Of a DNA stretch of 6,156 bases, positions 4,150 to 6,156 are shown piece after piece. How positions within the stretch are numbered: position 1 is the first letter of the stretch; each line of letters begins with the position of its first letter. This stretch comes from an uncultured Persicitalea sp. GTDB lineage: Bacteria > Bacteroidota > Bacteroidia > Cytophagales > Spirosomataceae. The stretch is taken from contig CATMVR010000323.1 of NCBI GenBank assembly GCA_950075905.1, positions 1-6,156 of the forward strand, read 5' to 3'. A program made the position numbers and the translations under genes. Below the pieces are notes generated by a model that saw only the letters and a list, made by a program, of their open reading frames with translations, ran no database searches and was not told where the DNA came from.

Positions 4150-6012
4150 CTAATCAAGTACAAACTCCTCCTGCCAGTTGTCTTTTTCCTGCCATTCGGG
4201 TTGCTGGCGCTTGTCGAAGAGGTAGTTACCTACCACGAGGTAATCCATTTCGGTGCGCATGAAACAGCGGTACGAATCGTTGGGCGTCGACACGATGGGC
4301 TCGCCCCGAACGTTGAAGCTCGTATTGACGATGACCGCGTAGCCCGTAAGCTCCTTGAAGGCCTGAATCAGCTCCCAGTAGCGGGGGTTGGTATCCTTAT
4401 GAACCGTCTGAATACGCGCGGAGTAGTCAATATGCGTAATAGAAGGAAGATCGGAACGCTCAAAGTACAGCTTATTGCGAAGATCCATGGAATCGTAACC
4501 CTCAGGCAGCGGATTGCGGCGGCCTTCGGCCACGGGATGCACCAGCAGCATGTAGGGGGAAATTCCCTTGTAGTCGAAATAGTCGGCGCAGTCTTCGGCC
4601 AGTACCGAAGGGGCAAAGGGCCGGAACGACTCCCGGTACTTGATTTTAAGGTTCAGCTTTTTCTGCATCTCGGAGTTGCGCGGGTCGCCCAGAATACTGC
4701 GCCCGCCCAAAGCACGGGGCCCAAACTCCATGCGCCCCTGCACCCAGCCAATTACGTTCCCTTCGGAGAGCAGCTGGGCTACTTCTTTGGTCAGGTCTTT
4801 GAAATCTTCAAAGCGGGTGTATACGGCACCGTAGCGTTTGGCGGTCAGCTCCACTTCCAGGTCAGAGAACGTAGGCCCCAGGTATGAACCCCGCATGGCG
4901 TCGTTCTTCCAGGTCACTTTTCGCTCCTGCCCAAAGAAGATATGGTAGGCCGCCTGCGCGGCGCCCAGGGCTCCACCGGCATCGCCGGCGGCAGGCTGAA
5001 TGAAAATATCTTTAAAAATACCGGCTTTCTGAATCTTGCCGTTGGCCACGCAGTTGAGCGCCACGCCACCGGCCATGCACAGATAGTCGGCTCCCGTGAG
5101 GCGTTTGGCTTCGCGTCCCATTTTTATCACGGCCTCCTCGGTTACGCGCTGAATGGCCAGCCCCAGGTTGCAATGCTCCGCTTCCAGGGTGTCTTCGGGG
5201 TTTCTTTTTTTCATTCCGAACAGTGCCTCCCACTTTGACTCGTTGACCATCGTCAGACCGGTGGCATAGTCGAAGTACTCCTGATTGAGCCATACCGAAC
5301 CATCTTCTTTGAGTTCGATCAGTTCATTGAGGATGGTGTCCACATAACGATCTACGTCTGGCGAGGTAGGATTGCCGTAGGGCGCCAGGCCCATCAGCTT
5401 ATACTCGCCGGAGTTGACCCGAAAACCCAGAAAATACGTGAAAGCCGAGTACAAAAGCCCCAGCGAATGCGGAAAGCGAAGCTCTTTCAGAATGGTAATA
5501 TCCTTGCCTTCGCCCAGACAGATGGAAGCCGTAGCCCACTCGCCAACGCCATCGATAGTGAGAATGGCGGCTTTATCGTAGGGAGAAGGATAGTAGGCAC
5601 TTGCCGCGTGCGAGAGATGGTGCTCCGGGAAAAGAATCTTTACCGGCTTCTTTTTATCGTAGCCAATTTTGACGAGCTCCTCGTTGATCAGGCGCTTCAG
5701 AAACATTTTTTCCTTGATCCATACGGGCATGGCCGTGATAAAAGACCGGATGCCCTTGGGGGCAAAGGCGTAGTATGTTTCGAGCAAGCGTTCAAATTTC
5801 AGCAATGGCTTGTCGTAAAAAACGATAGCATCCAACTGATTCAAAGATACGCCTCCGTATTCCAAACAAAATTTTACGGCGTTGGTTAGGAAACCGGGAT
5901 CATGCTTTTTACGGGTGAAACGCTCCTCCTGAGCCGCAGCTACTATTTCACCGTTATCTATTAATGCCGCTGCCGAATCGTGGTAGAAGGCCGAAATTCC
6001 TAGTATTTTCAC
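4150..6012 (-). CDS. O-carbamoyltransferase, NodU/CmcH/SxtI/TobZ family
   Basis: The enzyme family transfers a carbamoyl group from carbamoyl phosphate to a hydroxyl via carbamoyl-adenylate, using ATP. The 620-residue length is normal for the two-domain family. The N-terminal Kae1-like domain shows the opening ILGISAFYHDSAAAL (3-17), EERFTRKKHD (29-38), HHLSH (131-135) and DGVGEW (154-159). His131, His135 and Asp154 have the spacing of the metal ligands known in TobZ. GGVALNC (315-321) and GDAGGALGAA (343-352) follow. The C-terminal YrdC-like part has GRMEFGPRALGGRSIL (426-441), RESFRPFAP (460-468) and NTSFNVRGEPIV (563-574). All key motifs look intact, and no signal peptide is present, so it is cytoplasmic. 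The start is a GTG at 6012, chosen because the family N-terminus begins here and no upstream in-frame alternative is apparent. It is first of a four-gene leftward block with an SGNH protein, a DUF5989/SxtK-like protein and an SxtJ-like protein. The acceptor molecule cannot be deduced. Confidence 0.94.
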   Translation of the reverse strand: MKILGISAFYHDSAAALIDNGEIVAAAQEERFTRKKHDPGFLTNAVKFCLEYGGVSLNQLDAIVFYDKPLLKFERLLETYYAFAPKGIRSFITAMPVWIKEKMFLKRLINEELVKIGYDKKKPVKILFPEHHLSHAASAYYPSPYDKAAILTIDGVGEWATASICLGEGKDITILKELRFPHSLGLLYSAFTYFLGFRVNSGEYKLMGLAPYGNPTSPDVDRYVDTILNELIELKEDGSVWLNQEYFDYATGLTMVNESKWEALFGMKKRNPEDTLEAEHCNLGLAIQRVTEEAVIKMGREAKRLTGADYLCMAGGVALNCVANGKIQKAGIFKDIFIQPAAGDAGGALGAAQAAYHIFFGQERKVTWKNDAMRGSYLGPTFSDLEVELTAKRYGAVYTRFEDFKDLTKEVAQLLSEGNVIGWVQGRMEFGPRALGGRSILGDPRNSEMQKKLNLKIKYRESFRPFAPSVLAEDCADYFDYKGISPYMLLVHPVAEGRRNPLPEGYDSMDLRNKLYFERSDLPSITHIDYSARIQTVHKDTNPRYWELIQAFKELTGYAVIVNTSFNVRGEPIVSTPNDSYRCFMRTEMDYLVVGNYLFDKRQQPEWQEKDNWQEEFVLD

Positions 6013-6057
6013 CTAAATAATGGTTTGTTACGAGAACGCTTCTTTACTATATGTCAG

Positions 6058-6088
6058 CAAAACTAGGAAGAAGTACCGTAACTTCAAA
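6058..6088 (-). promoter_or_regulatory. Promoter of the carbamoyltransferase block (Bacteroidetes type)
   Basis: Read leftward, TTTG (6088-6085), exactly 19 bases, then TAGTTTTG (6065-6058) is a full match to the Bacteroidetes TTTG / TAnnTTTG promoter at its preferred spacing. Initiation would fall near 6051, giving a leader of about 40 bases before the GTG start at 6012. No repressor-like palindrome was noticed around it. The remaining bases to the window edge (6089-6156) hold no gene or motif I can support. Confidence 0.7.
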
Positions 6089-6156
6089 CGGATTGCCCAA
6101 ACCAAAAACTAAATATAATCCAACAATCGGCGGACAAAACCCCGGAAATGCTCCAA

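Noticed and set aside
4201..4887. 228-codon open frame on the + strand opposite the carbamoyltransferase
   Set aside because: It lies wholly antisense to a gene with intact family motifs, and its translation has no recognisable domain or hydrophobic pattern. The long open frame is a by-product of the codon usage of the real gene.
2183..6012. Saxitoxin-type biosynthetic cluster
   Set aside because: Only the carbamoyltransferase and its small membrane companions resemble that cluster. No polyketide synthase-like, amidinotransferase or dioxygenase genes are in the window, so toxin production is not supported.

Overview
The window looks like chromosomal DNA from a Bacteroidota bacterium, most likely of the order Cytophagales. 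The evidence is the Bacteroidetes-type promoter grammar (a TTG/TTTG element about 16-19 bases upstream of TAnnTTTG), the absence of Shine-Dalgarno sequences before the genes, the proline-rich protein ending in an outer-membrane beta-barrel, and the style of the protein sequences. Genus cannot be fixed from sequence alone.

Layout. Two genes read rightward at the left: the 3' part of a long-linker outer-membrane beta-barrel protein (3-1214, 5' end outside the window), then a short-form Ppx/GppA exopolyphosphatase (1285-2169, TTG start). A near-perfect long palindrome fills the gap between them and overlaps the probable ppx promoter. From 2183 to 6012 everything reads leftward. In transcription order this is a NodU/CmcH/SxtI-type O-carbamoyltransferase (6012-4150), a membrane-anchored SGNH/GDSL hydrolase (4017-2869), a 49-residue single-helix membrane protein of the DUF5989/SxtK type (2772-2623), and an SxtJ-family membrane protein (2551-2183). 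The ppx and sxtJ-like genes converge with only 13 bases between their stop codons and no clear terminator.

The leftward block is the interesting part. It combines a carbamoyl-phosphate-using transferase with the two small membrane proteins that accompany the carbamoyltransferase in saxitoxin clusters (SxtI, SxtJ, SxtK), plus a probably periplasmic SGNH enzyme. No toxin, polyketide, aminoglycoside or glycosyltransferase genes are visible here, so the block looks like a self-contained carbamoylation module whose substrate is unknown. A strong Bacteroidetes promoter (TTTG-N19-TAGTTTTG) lies upstream of the carbamoyltransferase. A second one (TTTG-N18-TATTTTTG) lies after the SGNH gene and would drive the two small membrane genes separately. 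Two intercistronic hairpins and an AT-rich repeat patch in the 132-base gap between the first two genes suggest that expression of the four genes is adjusted within the transcript.

No rRNA, tRNA, CRISPR array, insertion sequence or integrase was seen.
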